DNA of 64,000 nt from an uncultured Clostridia bacterium (GTDB lineage: Bacteria; Bacillota; Clostridia; Lachnospirales; Lachnospiraceae). The DNA lies in contig CANDNA010000001.1 in the NCBI GenBank assembly GCA_947385955.1, forward strand, positions 1 to 64,000. Reading direction: 5' to 3'. The translations under genes and the position numbers were made by a program. Below, piece by piece: positions 17,819 to 25,569 of this stretch; the stretch's first letter is position 1; every line of letters starts with the position of its first letter. A model generated the notes under the pieces. The model made no database searches. It saw nothing but the letters and a program-made list of their open reading frames with translations, and had not been told where the DNA came from.

Positions 17819-18859
17819 TTACCGCTTTTCCTGTATCCATCTGCGCACACTTTCCGCCGCTTCCTCCTGTGCCTTAATCACCCGGTCACACCAGGCGTCA
17901 AATTCCGGATCTTCCTTCCGGCATTCCTCATGGCCAAGAACGTACTCCACCGCTCTGCGTACCCCCTGGTCAAAACGCACGCAGGCAGTAAATCCCGGCA
18001 CAAGACGTTTCAGCTTTGCATTGTCAAATACCACGCTGTTTGCCTTATCTCCCAGCAGGCCGCCCCGCAGATCCAGATCCGGCGGGCAGCAGGATGCCAG
18101 AAATTCACTGGATACATAACATGCCTGCAGCTCTGTGCCCAGCGCATCTGCAATCGTCCTGTATATCTGATTCCAGGTCAGCGTTTCCTCACCGGTAATC
18201 TGCACCGCTTCCCCAATGGCATGGATGTTTCCCAGCAGGCCGGTAAAGGCTTTTGCAAAGTCACTGGAAAAGGTCATGGTCCAGAGCGACATACCATCCC
18301 CATGAATCAATACCTTTTTGCCTTCCTGCATCCGTTTCAGCACCTGATAACTGCCCTGTTTTCCATGTATTCCCACAGGCACCGACCGTTCGCTGTAAGT
18401 ATGGCTGGGACGCACAATCGTTGCCGGGAATCCTTCTTCCCGGTAAAACCGCATCAGCGTTTCCTCACAGGCTATCTTATTACGGGAATATTGCCAATAG
18501 GGATTTGCCAGCGGTGTCCCTTCATTGATCCTGTAATCCGACAACGGCTTCTGATAGGCAGAAGCCGAACTGATCAGAATATACTGTTTCGTCCTCTCCC
18601 GGAACAGTCTAAAATCCCGTTCCACATCCTGCGGCGTAAACGCAATAAAGTCTGCGACGGCATCAAACTGATGATTCCCCAGCTTTTCTGCCATACTGTC
18701 CTCATCCCGCATATCTCCCTGTATGGTATGGATTCCTTCCGGCAGTCTGTGATTTCTGGTCCCCCGATTGACCAGCCACAGCTCATGGCCCTCTGTCAAA
18801 AGCCTTTCTGATATTGCCATACTAATGGTTCCTGTCCCACCGATCAACAACACTTTCAT
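17819..18859 (-). CDS. SDR-family NAD(P)-dependent epimerase/reductase-like protein
   Basis: A 346-residue protein with a Rossmann N-terminus VLLIGGTGTISMAIS (GGxGxxS rather than the usual GxxGxxG). An SSASAYQKP segment and a Y...K pair in QYSRNKIACEE follow. The set resembles atypical extended SDRs related to sugar-nucleotide epimerases and RNA-binding plant homologues. The substrate is unknown. It lies 30 bp before the acetyltransferase gene and 29 bp after the response-regulator gene. Confidence 0.8.
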   Translation of the reverse strand: MKVLLIGGTGTISMAISERLLTEGHELWLVNRGTRNHRLPEGIHTIQGDMRDEDSMAEKLGNHQFDAVADFIAFTPQDVERDFRLFRERTKQYILISSASAYQKPLSDYRINEGTPLANPYWQYSRNKIACEETLMRFYREEGFPATIVRPSHTYSERSVPVGIHGKQGSYQVLKRMQEGKKVLIHGDGMSLWTMTFSSDFAKAFTGLLGNIHAIGEAVQITGEETLTWNQIYRTIADALGTELQACYVSSEFLASCCPPDLDLRGGLLGDKANSVVFDNAKLKRLVPGFTACVRFDQGVRRAVEYVLGHEECRKEDPEFDAWCDRVIKAQEEAAESVRRWIQEKR

Positions 18860-18888
18860 ATCATATACCCCTTTCCGGATTTATTTGT

Positions 18889-19965
18889 TTACCGCAACTG
18901 TCTGTGAATTTTCTGCATAATTTCGAATATGGCCGGATTGTATTTTTTCCCCGCATCCCGCTCCATCATGGCCAGCGCCTCTTCTCCATTGAAGGAAGCG
19001 CGGTAGCAGCGGCTTTCTGTAATGGCACAGTAAGCGCCCGCCACTGCCACAATCTGTGCAGACAGAGGGATTTCATCCCCTTTCAGCCCGCAGGGATAAC
19101 CGCTTCCGTCCCAGTTTTCATGATGGTAATGGGCAATCTCAACAGACATTTGCAGAAAATCATTGTCATCGTCTGTATTGCGGATGTCCTCCAGTATTCT
19201 GGCGCCAATGGCAGCATGCTTTTGCATCGCCGCCTGTTCTTCCGGTAAAAGAGCGCCTTTTTTCTGCAGGATTTCTACCGGTATGGCCATATTGCCCAGA
19301 TCACAAAGCGGCGCCGCCAGCTCCAGTGTTTCGATAAAGGTATCGGAAATCAGTTTCCCGAAACAGAGGGACAACTGCATCGCTTCTGCCAGAATCCGGC
19401 AGTTATAACAGAGCCGTTCCATATGATTGTCGTCATAACAGGCATTTTCCCTTGCCACACGTATCAGGGCGTACAGAATATTCTTTTTCTCCATTTCCAG
19501 TTGACGGAGCTGCTCCTCCACAGAGCTTTGCAGACGCCGGTTCATTTCCTGCAGCTTTTCATTGGTATGATGCAGTTTTAAATGAAGCCGCAGACGTGCC
19601 TTAACCACTTCGGGAATAATCGGTTTTGTGATATAATCCTCCCCGCCCAGTTCAAATCCTTCCACTACATCTGCCGGATCATCAAAGGCCGAAATAAAAA
19701 TAACAGGAATCTCTCTTGTTTCCACACATTCTTTCAACTGTCTGCAAACTGTATATCCGTCCATCTCCGGCATGGACACATCCAGAATAACCAGTTGCGG
19801 GCATATCTGTTTTGCCAGCTTAAGCGCCTCTGGCCCATCCTGAGCCAGCACCGGTTCATATCCCATCTCCTGTATAATATCCCGCAGAACAAATCTGGTC
19901 ATTTCCACATCATCTGCCACCAGTATTTTAACCGATTCTGATTTCTGTCCTTCTTCTGTTATCAT
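18889..19965 (-). CDS. Response regulator with an altered HD-GYP domain
   Basis: A 358-residue protein. The receiver domain covers about 11-130, with acidic pair Asp18/Asp19, phospho-acceptor Asp62 (LVILDVSMPEMDG) and Lys124. A coiled linker (about 133-165) follows, then an HD-GYP output. The GYP block is intact (HYHHENWDGSGYP, 279-291). The HD block, normally HDIGK, reads CDLGN (221-225), so the first metal-binding His is Cys and the Lys is Asn. Family enzymes cleave cyclic-di-GMP; this one may be weak, metal-altered or a binding protein. No partner kinase is adjacent. Confidence 0.88.
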   Translation of the reverse strand: MITEEGQKSESVKILVADDVEMTRFVLRDIIQEMGYEPVLAQDGPEALKLAKQICPQLVILDVSMPEMDGYTVCRQLKECVETREIPVIFISAFDDPADVVEGFELGGEDYITKPIIPEVVKARLRLHLKLHHTNEKLQEMNRRLQSSVEEQLRQLEMEKKNILYALIRVARENACYDDNHMERLCYNCRILAEAMQLSLCFGKLISDTFIETLELAAPLCDLGNMAIPVEILQKKGALLPEEQAAMQKHAAIGARILEDIRNTDDDNDFLQMSVEIAHYHHENWDGSGYPCGLKGDEIPLSAQIVAVAGAYCAITESRCYRASFNGEEALAMMERDAGKKYNPAIFEIMQKIHRQLR

Positions 19966-19990
19966 TCCTCTGCCATCCCCCTCTGCGCAT

Positions 19991-20034
19991 AAAAAGCAAT
20001 AGAAAGCGTGCCCTTAAGACAAACTTTCTATTGC
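19991..20034 (-). terminator. Rho-independent terminator after kptA
   Basis: An 11-bp perfect stem, GCAATAGAAAG at 19996-20006 and its complement at 20024-20034, is followed on the minus strand by TTTTT (19991-19995). It ends the chemoreceptor-kptA transcript just before the response-regulator gene. Confidence 0.8.
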
Positions 20035-20043
20035 CGTCTTGAT

Positions 20044-20631
20044 TCATCTGAAACTACAGAAAGAGCTTTCCTGAACGTTCTGACGACTGCTGTCAGGAAT
20101 CAGATACCTGCTGTCCACATAGTCAGCCAGCCATACTTTTTCATTGCCCAGATAAAATTTTACCCCTTCCTGCCATGCCCTTCCGGCATCAACTGTCAGA
20201 ATACACGGTTTTCCGTCATGCCGCTTTCCTACCTGCTCTGCCGTTTCTCTGTCCTGGGACAGATGGACATACTGCCTGCTCTGAGGCAGCAGTCCTTTGC
20301 TTTTTATGGATTCCAGAAATCTTCTGGCCGTACCATGATACAGAAGATCCGGCGGCTTTTTCTCTTCTCTGACAATCTTCATCGGTACGGAATGTCCGTA
20401 AAAAGCCCTGATCCTGCCATCCTTTAACTCAAACCGTTTCTTTTCCGATCCCCGGATCACTTCCTGCAGATCCCGTTCGTCAATCTGCCTCCACTTCGCT
20501 TCTCTGTGCAGCCCGTCGATCAACTGCCTTGCCAAAACCCAGCCTGCCTCATCCATCTCCAGTTCATATTCCCAGGGAGCATGGCGCAGTGCATAGGACA
20601 TTTCTTTGCTTAACTCTTCATAAAATCCCAC
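20044..20631 (-). CDS. kptA: RNA 2'-phosphotransferase, Tpt1/KptA family
   Basis: KptA/Tpt1 moves a 2'-phosphate from RNA to NAD. In yeast it finishes tRNA splicing; in bacteria the natural substrate is unclear. The 195-residue protein shows the family pattern: LSYALRH-type start (MSYALRHAPWEYEL), FYGHSVP, LYHGTARRF and VHLSQDRETA, which supply the Arg-His-Arg-Arg catalytic set. It lies 11 bp after the chemoreceptor gene and before a terminator. No tRNA ligase gene is seen nearby. Confidence 0.93.
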   Translation of the reverse strand: MGFYEELSKEMSYALRHAPWEYELEMDEAGWVLARQLIDGLHREAKWRQIDERDLQEVIRGSEKKRFELKDGRIRAFYGHSVPMKIVREEKKPPDLLYHGTARRFLESIKSKGLLPQSRQYVHLSQDRETAEQVGKRHDGKPCILTVDAGRAWQEGVKFYLGNEKVWLADYVDSRYLIPDSSRQNVQESSFCSFR

Positions 20632-20642
20632 GGCTTCCCTCC

Positions 20643-22319
20643 TTACCGGAGCCGGAATCTGTGAACAGAATCTTTCAACTCGCTTGCTTCGTTTTCCAGT
20701 TCTCTGGCGGAAGAAGCCGCCTCCTGGGAAGTTGCAGCATTGGTCTGCACCACATCACTGATCTGGCGCATTCCCTGTGTCAACTGTTCCAGAGACTGGG
20801 CCTGCTGCAGAGCCGAATCAGCAATCCGTTCTATCATTTCCGTAGACCGTTTACCACCTTCCACTACCACCATCAGGGCCTGCATGGTATCTGCTGACAG
20901 GGTGGTACCATACTGTACCTGTTTGATGGAATTTTCAATCAGTTCCGTAATATTCTGTGCCGATTCCGAACTCTTGTTTGCCAGACTCTGTACTTCATCC
21001 GCCACGACGGCAAAACCCTTGCCTGCCTCTCCTGCCCGCGCTGCCTCCACTGCCGCATTCAGCGCCAGCAGATTTGTCTGGAAAGAAATATCCTCAATGG
21101 TCTTAATGATACCGCCGATCTGACGGGAAGATACGGAAATCTCCTCAATAGCAGCCGTTAATGCAGTCATTTTCTCATCACATACCATCAGGGCAGCCAC
21201 TGCATTATTGGACGACTGTTTTGCCTGTTCGGAATCTGCAGAGGTCCTGCTCACCTGAGTGGAAATCTCCTGAATGCTGGACGATAACTGTTCCACTGCC
21301 GATGCCTGTTCCACAGTACCATTGGACAGCATCTCTGCATTATTGGCCATACGGCCTGCCTCTTCAGACACCTGCTCTGCTGTCCGGTTGATCCGGGAAA
21401 GCGCCCCGTTCAAAGCATCCAGTATCTGACGCATAGCGTTCTGAATGGGCAGAAATTCTCCCCGGTAGGTATCCCCCATGCTCAGATTCATATTGCCCTG
21501 AGCCATCTGCGCCAGATGATAATCTATATCTTTAATATACCGTTTTAATTCCCGCTTTGTCTCATGAATGGACTGTACCAGCATACCGATCTCGGAAGTA
21601 TCCGGCGTTAAGGAAAAATCAGCGGAAAGATTGCCTTTGGAGATCTCAACCATCTGATCTCTGATCGTAACAACAGGACGCAGAACCCGCCATCTGACCA
21701 GAAGCATATTCATAAGCTGCAGAACCAGAACCACTGCCAGTGCGGTAAATATTACGATTTTAATAGAATTTGTCTCATGAATCAGTTCATCCACCTGATT
21801 CTGTGTCCGTGCATCCAGATCTGCCAGAAACGCTTCTTTTAATGTATTGATCTGCCCGATGGCAGCACCGTACTCCGGCCCATATACATAAAGAAAAGCC
21901 TCCTCCCTCTTTCCTTCCTTTACCTGATTCATAGCCGCTTCCTCCAGGGGAACCAGCTCATTGGAAATCGACGACATCTGGTCAATCATATCCTGCTCTT
22001 CCTGGGTAATACCGATCTTTTGCATGGCGGCAACACCCAGATCCCTGTTTTTCAGTGTATTGACCTCATTCCAGTAATTGTCATAATGCGTCTGGTCTCC
22101 TGTTGCCGCAAAAGCCCGTACTTCGTTGGTCAGATATGCCGAACCGTTCATAAAACGATTGGCATTATAAGTCAGGGCAAACCGATCCTCATTGGCCTGA
22201 TTGAGCTGACTGCTGGCCCCGCTGTAAACAAACAGCGCATATGCCATAAGCAGCAGCGCAAGGATGGAAAACCCGTTTAAGATCAGGGTAAGTAACGATT
22301 GATTCATTGCTTTTTTCAT
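20643..22319 (-). CDS. Methyl-accepting chemotaxis protein
   Basis: A 558-residue transmembrane receptor. TM1 is at about 10-32, an extracytoplasmic helical ligand domain of about 150 residues follows, TM2 is at about 183-205, then HAMP and a long signalling hairpin. The tip carries the conserved [20 protein letters not shown]. Methylation-type Gln/Glu pairs flank it. The start at 22319 ([10 protein letters not shown]) has GGAGGG upstream; earlier in-frame Met codons lack a site. The ligand is unknown. No other chemotaxis or flagellar gene lies in the window. Confidence 0.93.
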   Translation of the reverse strand: MKKAMNQSLLTLILNGFSILALLLMAYALFVYSGASSQLNQANEDRFALTYNANRFMNGSAYLTNEVRAFAATGDQTHYDNYWNEVNTLKNRDLGVAAMQKIGITQEEQDMIDQMSSISNELVPLEEAAMNQVKEGKREEAFLYVYGPEYGAAIGQINTLKEAFLADLDARTQNQVDELIHETNSIKIVIFTALAVVLVLQLMNMLLVRWRVLRPVVTIRDQMVEISKGNLSADFSLTPDTSEIGMLVQSIHETKRELKRYIKDIDYHLAQMAQGNMNLSMGDTYRGEFLPIQNAMRQILDALNGALSRINRTAEQVSEEAGRMANNAEMLSNGTVEQASAVEQLSSSIQEISTQVSRTSADSEQAKQSSNNAVAALMVCDEKMTALTAAIEEISVSSRQIGGIIKTIEDISFQTNLLALNAAVEAARAGEAGKGFAVVADEVQSLANKSSESAQNITELIENSIKQVQYGTTLSADTMQALMVVVEGGKRSTEMIERIADSALQQAQSLEQLTQGMRQISDVVQTNAATSQEAASSARELENEASELKDSVHRFRLR

Positions 22320-22487
22320 GTAATTTATGCCCTCCGGTGCATGTCGGATCTTCCTCATCTCTAAAATGATCATTCATTTTATGAAAAGTGAAAAATCATC
22401 AATAGTTAACACATCCAGTTTACAAAAAAAAGCAGGGAAATTCAACACCATAACCAAAAATAGTATGACAATACCGGAAACAGCAAA

Positions 22488-22516
22488 GCCCGCAGCCGAA
22501 AAAATCGGCTGCGGGC
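22488..22516 (-). terminator. Strong hairpin after hsp20
   Basis: A perfect 12-bp stem GCCCGCAGCCGA (22488-22499) with its complement (22505-22516) and a 5-nt loop stands 9 bp past the Hsp20 stop. The downstream minus strand is only moderately T-rich (TTTGCTGTTT), so termination may be incomplete. Confidence 0.65.
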
Positions 22517-22525
22517 CGGACTTAT

Positions 22526-22969
22526 TTATCCTTCAATCGGAATATACCTTTGTTCCTCTGCCGCCGGTACCGGCACTTTCTTTGGAACAGATATTTTCAG
22601 GATACCATCCTCAAATTTGGCTCTGATATCCTCCTGCGTCACTTCCCTGCCCACATAAAAGCTCCTGCTGCAGGTTCCGCAATACCGCTCTCTGCGGATG
22701 TAGGTCCCTTCTTCGTCTTTTTGCTCAGTATCCTGTCCTGACCGGGCGCAGATCGTCAGATATCCGTCTTTCAGTTCCGCTTTCACATTCTCCTTTTGAA
22801 AACCCGGAAGATCAATGTGCAGCTCATAACCGGCATCGTTCTCCTTTACATCTGTCCGCATCACATTCCATCCTGTTGTTCTCTGTCCCACAGAATTTCC
22901 TGCCGTACCTGCAAATCTGTCAAAAAAATCATCCAATAAACTCTCTCCAAAAATACTCGGCATCAACAT
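22526..22969 (-). CDS. Small heat shock protein Hsp20
   Basis: A 147-residue holdase of the alpha-crystallin family. The core domain spans about 38-135, with the typical YELHIDLPGFQKENVKAELKDGYLTI and the C-terminal strand FEDGILKISVPKK. An IxI-like tail (YIPIEG) is present. It binds unfolding proteins without ATP. A perfect CIRCE element lies about 110 bp upstream over the promoter, so HrcA very likely controls it. Confidence 0.96.
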   Translation of the reverse strand: MLMPSIFGESLLDDFFDRFAGTAGNSVGQRTTGWNVMRTDVKENDAGYELHIDLPGFQKENVKAELKDGYLTICARSGQDTEQKDEEGTYIRRERYCGTCSRSFYVGREVTQEDIRAKFEDGILKISVPKKVPVPAAEEQRYIPIEG

Positions 22970-23062
22970 ACATCATTCCTCCATTCTTTCATCTGATCCT
23001 ATGCATCGAAGCACTACATATCTTATGCACCGCTTCTTTGTTGTTTCCTTTGTTCTATATAT

Positions 23063-23091
23063 GTTATAACATATATATTAGCACTCGTCAA
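23063..23091 (-). promoter_or_regulatory. hsp20 promoter embedded in CIRCE
   Basis: On the minus strand TTGACG (23086-23091) and TATAAC (23063-23068) are 17 nt apart. The -10 sits inside a 16-bp perfect palindrome (23059-23074) centred on TGTTATAACA. Its half-sites TGTTATA also occur in the GntR operator at 5134-5156. Confidence 0.7.
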
Positions 23092-23104
23092 TAGGGAGTG
23101 CTAA
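23078..23104 (-). promoter_or_regulatory. CIRCE element (HrcA operator) of hsp20
   Basis: Perfect consensus: TTAGCACTC (23078-23086), nine bases, GAGTGCTAA (23096-23104). CIRCE is the established binding site of the repressor HrcA. The -35 hexamer of the hsp20 promoter lies in it, so binding would block transcription directly. Confidence 0.95.
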
Positions 23105-23173
23105 TATTTTTTAAATTGTTCCATCTGTCTATTTTAACCATAAAATATCAGAACATAATGCAGACAGAACATC

Positions 23174-23202
23174 TTGTATTTCAAAAATCGTTATGCTACC
23201 AT
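23174..23202 (+). promoter_or_regulatory. Possible promoter of the DUF4062 gene
   Basis: TTGTAT (23174-23179) and TACCAT (23197-23202) with 17-nt spacing, 42 bp before the ATG. Both hexamers are imperfect. It is the best candidate in the short AT-rich gap. Confidence 0.4.
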
Positions 23203-23243
23203 AAATTGATACAAATGATAGAAAAAGAACAGGAGAGTTTATT

Positions 23244-25136
23244 ATGTCACAGATCATAATATCTTATAATATGTTTATCTCTTCTCCGTCAGATGTTAAA
23301 AATGAAAAAGAAATTGGCGCTATCCGGGAAGCAGTCCGCAAATTCAACCGGTCCCGTTGGTCTCTCCCCACAAGGATCTATCCTGTCAGATGGGATTCGG
23401 AAACACTTCTGAAAAGCGGAACCCCCCTGCAAACCTCCATTGATCCTCTTATTCAGCAATGTGATTTTTTAATTGCCATATTCCGTACCCGCCTGGGCAC
23501 TCCTGTAGATGGCTATGAATCCGGAACTGCAAAAGAAATAGCAACCGCACTGGATGAAGGCAAACAGGTATTTGTTTATGCAAGCCAAAACGACCGGGTT
23601 ATCGCAGAAGCTGTCAGATCTGATCTGGATCAATATTCGAAATTGCAGAACTTTCTGAAACAACTGGATCACAAAAAAAATGTATTTGTTGATCACTACG
23701 TGGATGAAGAGGAATTAAAAGATAAATTTCTCCATGAACTGGAAAAATATAATAGAAATGTATTGAGCAAACAGGAAATACACAGTCAGACAGCAGAAAA
23801 AATGAGAAACCTGGGGATTACATATCTCACTGAAATGGGAACAGCCCCAAAAGATATTCTGTCCGAAAAAATAAGAACAGCCAATGTTGTTAAGATCCTC
23901 TCCACCACAGCCCGCCAGTTTTTCTGTTCTTACATAGAAGATATAACAGAAATGCTGCATCGCGGAGGAGAACTGAGACTGCTGATTCCCAGTCCGGACA
24001 GCGAATTTTTAGAAGATGTGCAGCAAATTGAACAACGCCATCCCAGAAATTCTATTCATACAGAAATCTATGCCACTCTGGATCAGCTCCGTACAGCCCT
24101 GCATGCATCCAATGGTAAAGGGAACATTTTCATCGGATGCTGCTATACACTTCTGCGTCAGACAGAAACGATCTGCATTAATGAAAATGAAAGAATCTGG
24201 GCATGGACCACATTGACAATGCCTCCGCTTAAAGCCTCCGGCGGAACTGTCTCACTGGCCTCTCAATGTGATAAAGTTCACCCGGACACACCGCAAATAA
24301 ACGGAAAAAACATTGCTCTGGCATCCCTGGCAAATACTTATTTTGACAAAATCTGGGAATTTTCCGAAAAACGAAACACTGTTTTTCCTGTCTGCGACGA
24401 TTCCATATTGGAACAGTTTTATGAAGATCCTTTTCTCTGTGGCAAGGCAAAACAACCGCGGTTTCCGGATATGGAAAACTACTGGGAACAGAAACTCAGA
24501 TCTGCCAGAAATGCAGTTTTACTGGCAAAAAGACGAGGCACCGGACGCTTCCTGATCGAAGTAGCCGCCCAGCACCCCCTTACTCCGGAAGGGACTCCCA
24601 ATGAAGAATTTACAGCAAGACTGGAAGCAGGGATCGCAATATACCAAAAACTGAAACAGACAGGGCTGAACGGTTCTTTTTATATCCCCGGCAGTCTCCA
24701 TATGGATAAGCAGGGACAAATTGACAGGCAATCTCTGAGTGCAGCCGGAACTGCTTATCTGATTCGTCAGAACATTCCGGCCGACTGTATCTATGGAGAA
24801 GCAGAAAATATAAAATACAAAGGGGCTTTTGGCGTTTACAATTCCGCCGATGAATGCTTTGTAGCTGCACAGATCTGGAAAGACAATAACTTTGAACAGC
24901 TTATCTGCGTATGTTCTCCGGAGCAGACTTTAAGAAAAGCCGCCCATTATATTGCCTTTGGCGTGTATCCACTGATTTATGCAGTCCCTGTATGGAACCC
25001 TTACCACAGTTATATTGAAGAAATGCTGCAGGCCCTACCTCATGTATTATATCAGGATCCCGATCAGCAATCTGAACGGTCTGAAATTGCCATCTATACG
25101 AGACAGCAACGCAGACCCAAACCGTTTACTCCATAA
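23244..25136 (+). CDS. DUF4062 protein with a DUF218-like C-terminal region (candidate defence gene)
   Basis: A 630-residue cytosolic protein. Residues about 8-115 match DUF4062, a TIR-related fold: NMFISSPSDVKNEKE, CDFLIAIFRTRLGTP and GTAKEIATALDEGKQVFVY. The middle (about 205-400) has an IRTANVVKILSTTARQFF start reminiscent of phospholipase-D-like folds. The C-terminus (about 455-610) resembles DUF218/YdcF proteins in its SxxE...ICVCSPEQTLRKAAHYIAFG order. All but the first are tentative. DUF4062 is found in bacterial immune proteins. The gene is alone on the plus strand amid minus-strand genes and is more AT-rich than its neighbours, so it was probably acquired. AGGAG precedes the ATG. Confidence 0.8.
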   Translation: MSQIIISYNMFISSPSDVKNEKEIGAIREAVRKFNRSRWSLPTRIYPVRWDSETLLKSGTPLQTSIDPLIQQCDFLIAIFRTRLGTPVDGYESGTAKEIATALDEGKQVFVYASQNDRVIAEAVRSDLDQYSKLQNFLKQLDHKKNVFVDHYVDEEELKDKFLHELEKYNRNVLSKQEIHSQTAEKMRNLGITYLTEMGTAPKDILSEKIRTANVVKILSTTARQFFCSYIEDITEMLHRGGELRLLIPSPDSEFLEDVQQIEQRHPRNSIHTEIYATLDQLRTALHASNGKGNIFIGCCYTLLRQTETICINENERIWAWTTLTMPPLKASGGTVSLASQCDKVHPDTPQINGKNIALASLANTYFDKIWEFSEKRNTVFPVCDDSILEQFYEDPFLCGKAKQPRFPDMENYWEQKLRSARNAVLLAKRRGTGRFLIEVAAQHPLTPEGTPNEEFTARLEAGIAIYQKLKQTGLNGSFYIPGSLHMDKQGQIDRQSLSAAGTAYLIRQNIPADCIYGEAENIKYKGAFGVYNSADECFVAAQIWKDNNFEQLICVCSPEQTLRKAAHYIAFGVYPLIYAVPVWNPYHSYIEEMLQALPHVLYQDPDQQSERSEIAIYTRQQRRPKPFTP

Positions 25137-25299
25137 TCTCATACTGCATCCACTCATATTTGAGCCTGCTGCCCTCTGCAATCTCCGGCGGCAGCAGCGC
25201 TCTGGCAACCAGCTTAACATCCTGTGTCTCCACATCCGTCCGTTTCAGATTCGCATAATCCCCGTCAATGCTTACCACCTGATAATACCATGTTTCCAT
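25126..25299 (-). CDS. 57-residue protein, DUF3006-like
   Basis: A short gene starting METWYYQVVSIDGDYANLKR and ending YEWMQYEIME. The middle VARALLPPEIAEGSRLKYE resembles the small DUF3006 beta-fold (the LP..xxEG turn). A strong AGGAGAGG ribosome site precedes the ATG. It overlaps the 3' end of the plus-strand DUF4062 gene by 11 bp, so the two genes converge. It lies at the end of the run that starts with DUF4250. Function unknown. Confidence 0.75.
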   Translation of the reverse strand: METWYYQVVSIDGDYANLKRTDVETQDVKLVARALLPPEIAEGSRLKYEWMQYEIME

Positions 25300-25311
25300 A
25301 AGTCCTCTCCT

Positions 25312-25527
25312 TTAATATTCCTTTTCCATTTCTTCAATCCCATACCGGCGTTTGAACGCTGCAAGCTCTTTTTCAGTCCGGATCAGTTCTTCTTCCCGGA
25401 AGGCCCCTGTATGGACATTCTTAAAACCGGCTACCTGTTCCCCATTGCAGATACTGCACTTTAAAACCGGTTTCCAGTTTTCTCTGTCATAAGTCTGTAT
25501 ATCGGTTTTTTTCTTTTTCAGAAACAT
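25312..25527 (-). CDS. Small CxxC protein of unknown function
   Basis: A 71-residue protein starting MFLKKKKTDIQTYDRENWKP, with CSICNGEQVAGFKNVHTG in the middle and a helical tail. One CxxC could bind a metal with a partner. Start 25527 is chosen from an AGGGAG site; an earlier in-frame Met is weaker. I recall such proteins being labelled aspartate dehydrogenase, which a 71-residue chain without a Rossmann fold cannot support. It sits 12 bp before the DUF3006-like gene. Confidence 0.72.
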   Translation of the reverse strand: MFLKKKKTDIQTYDRENWKPVLKCSICNGEQVAGFKNVHTGAFREEELIRTEKELAAFKRRYGIEEMEKEY

Positions 25528-25569
25528 TCTCCCTGCCCCTTTCACAGACCCGCTCTTTCTCCTGCCTTC

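Noticed and set aside
17474-18811. A 445-codon plus-strand open frame
   Set aside because: It runs opposite the acetyltransferase and SDR genes and has no family features; it is a shadow of their codon bias.
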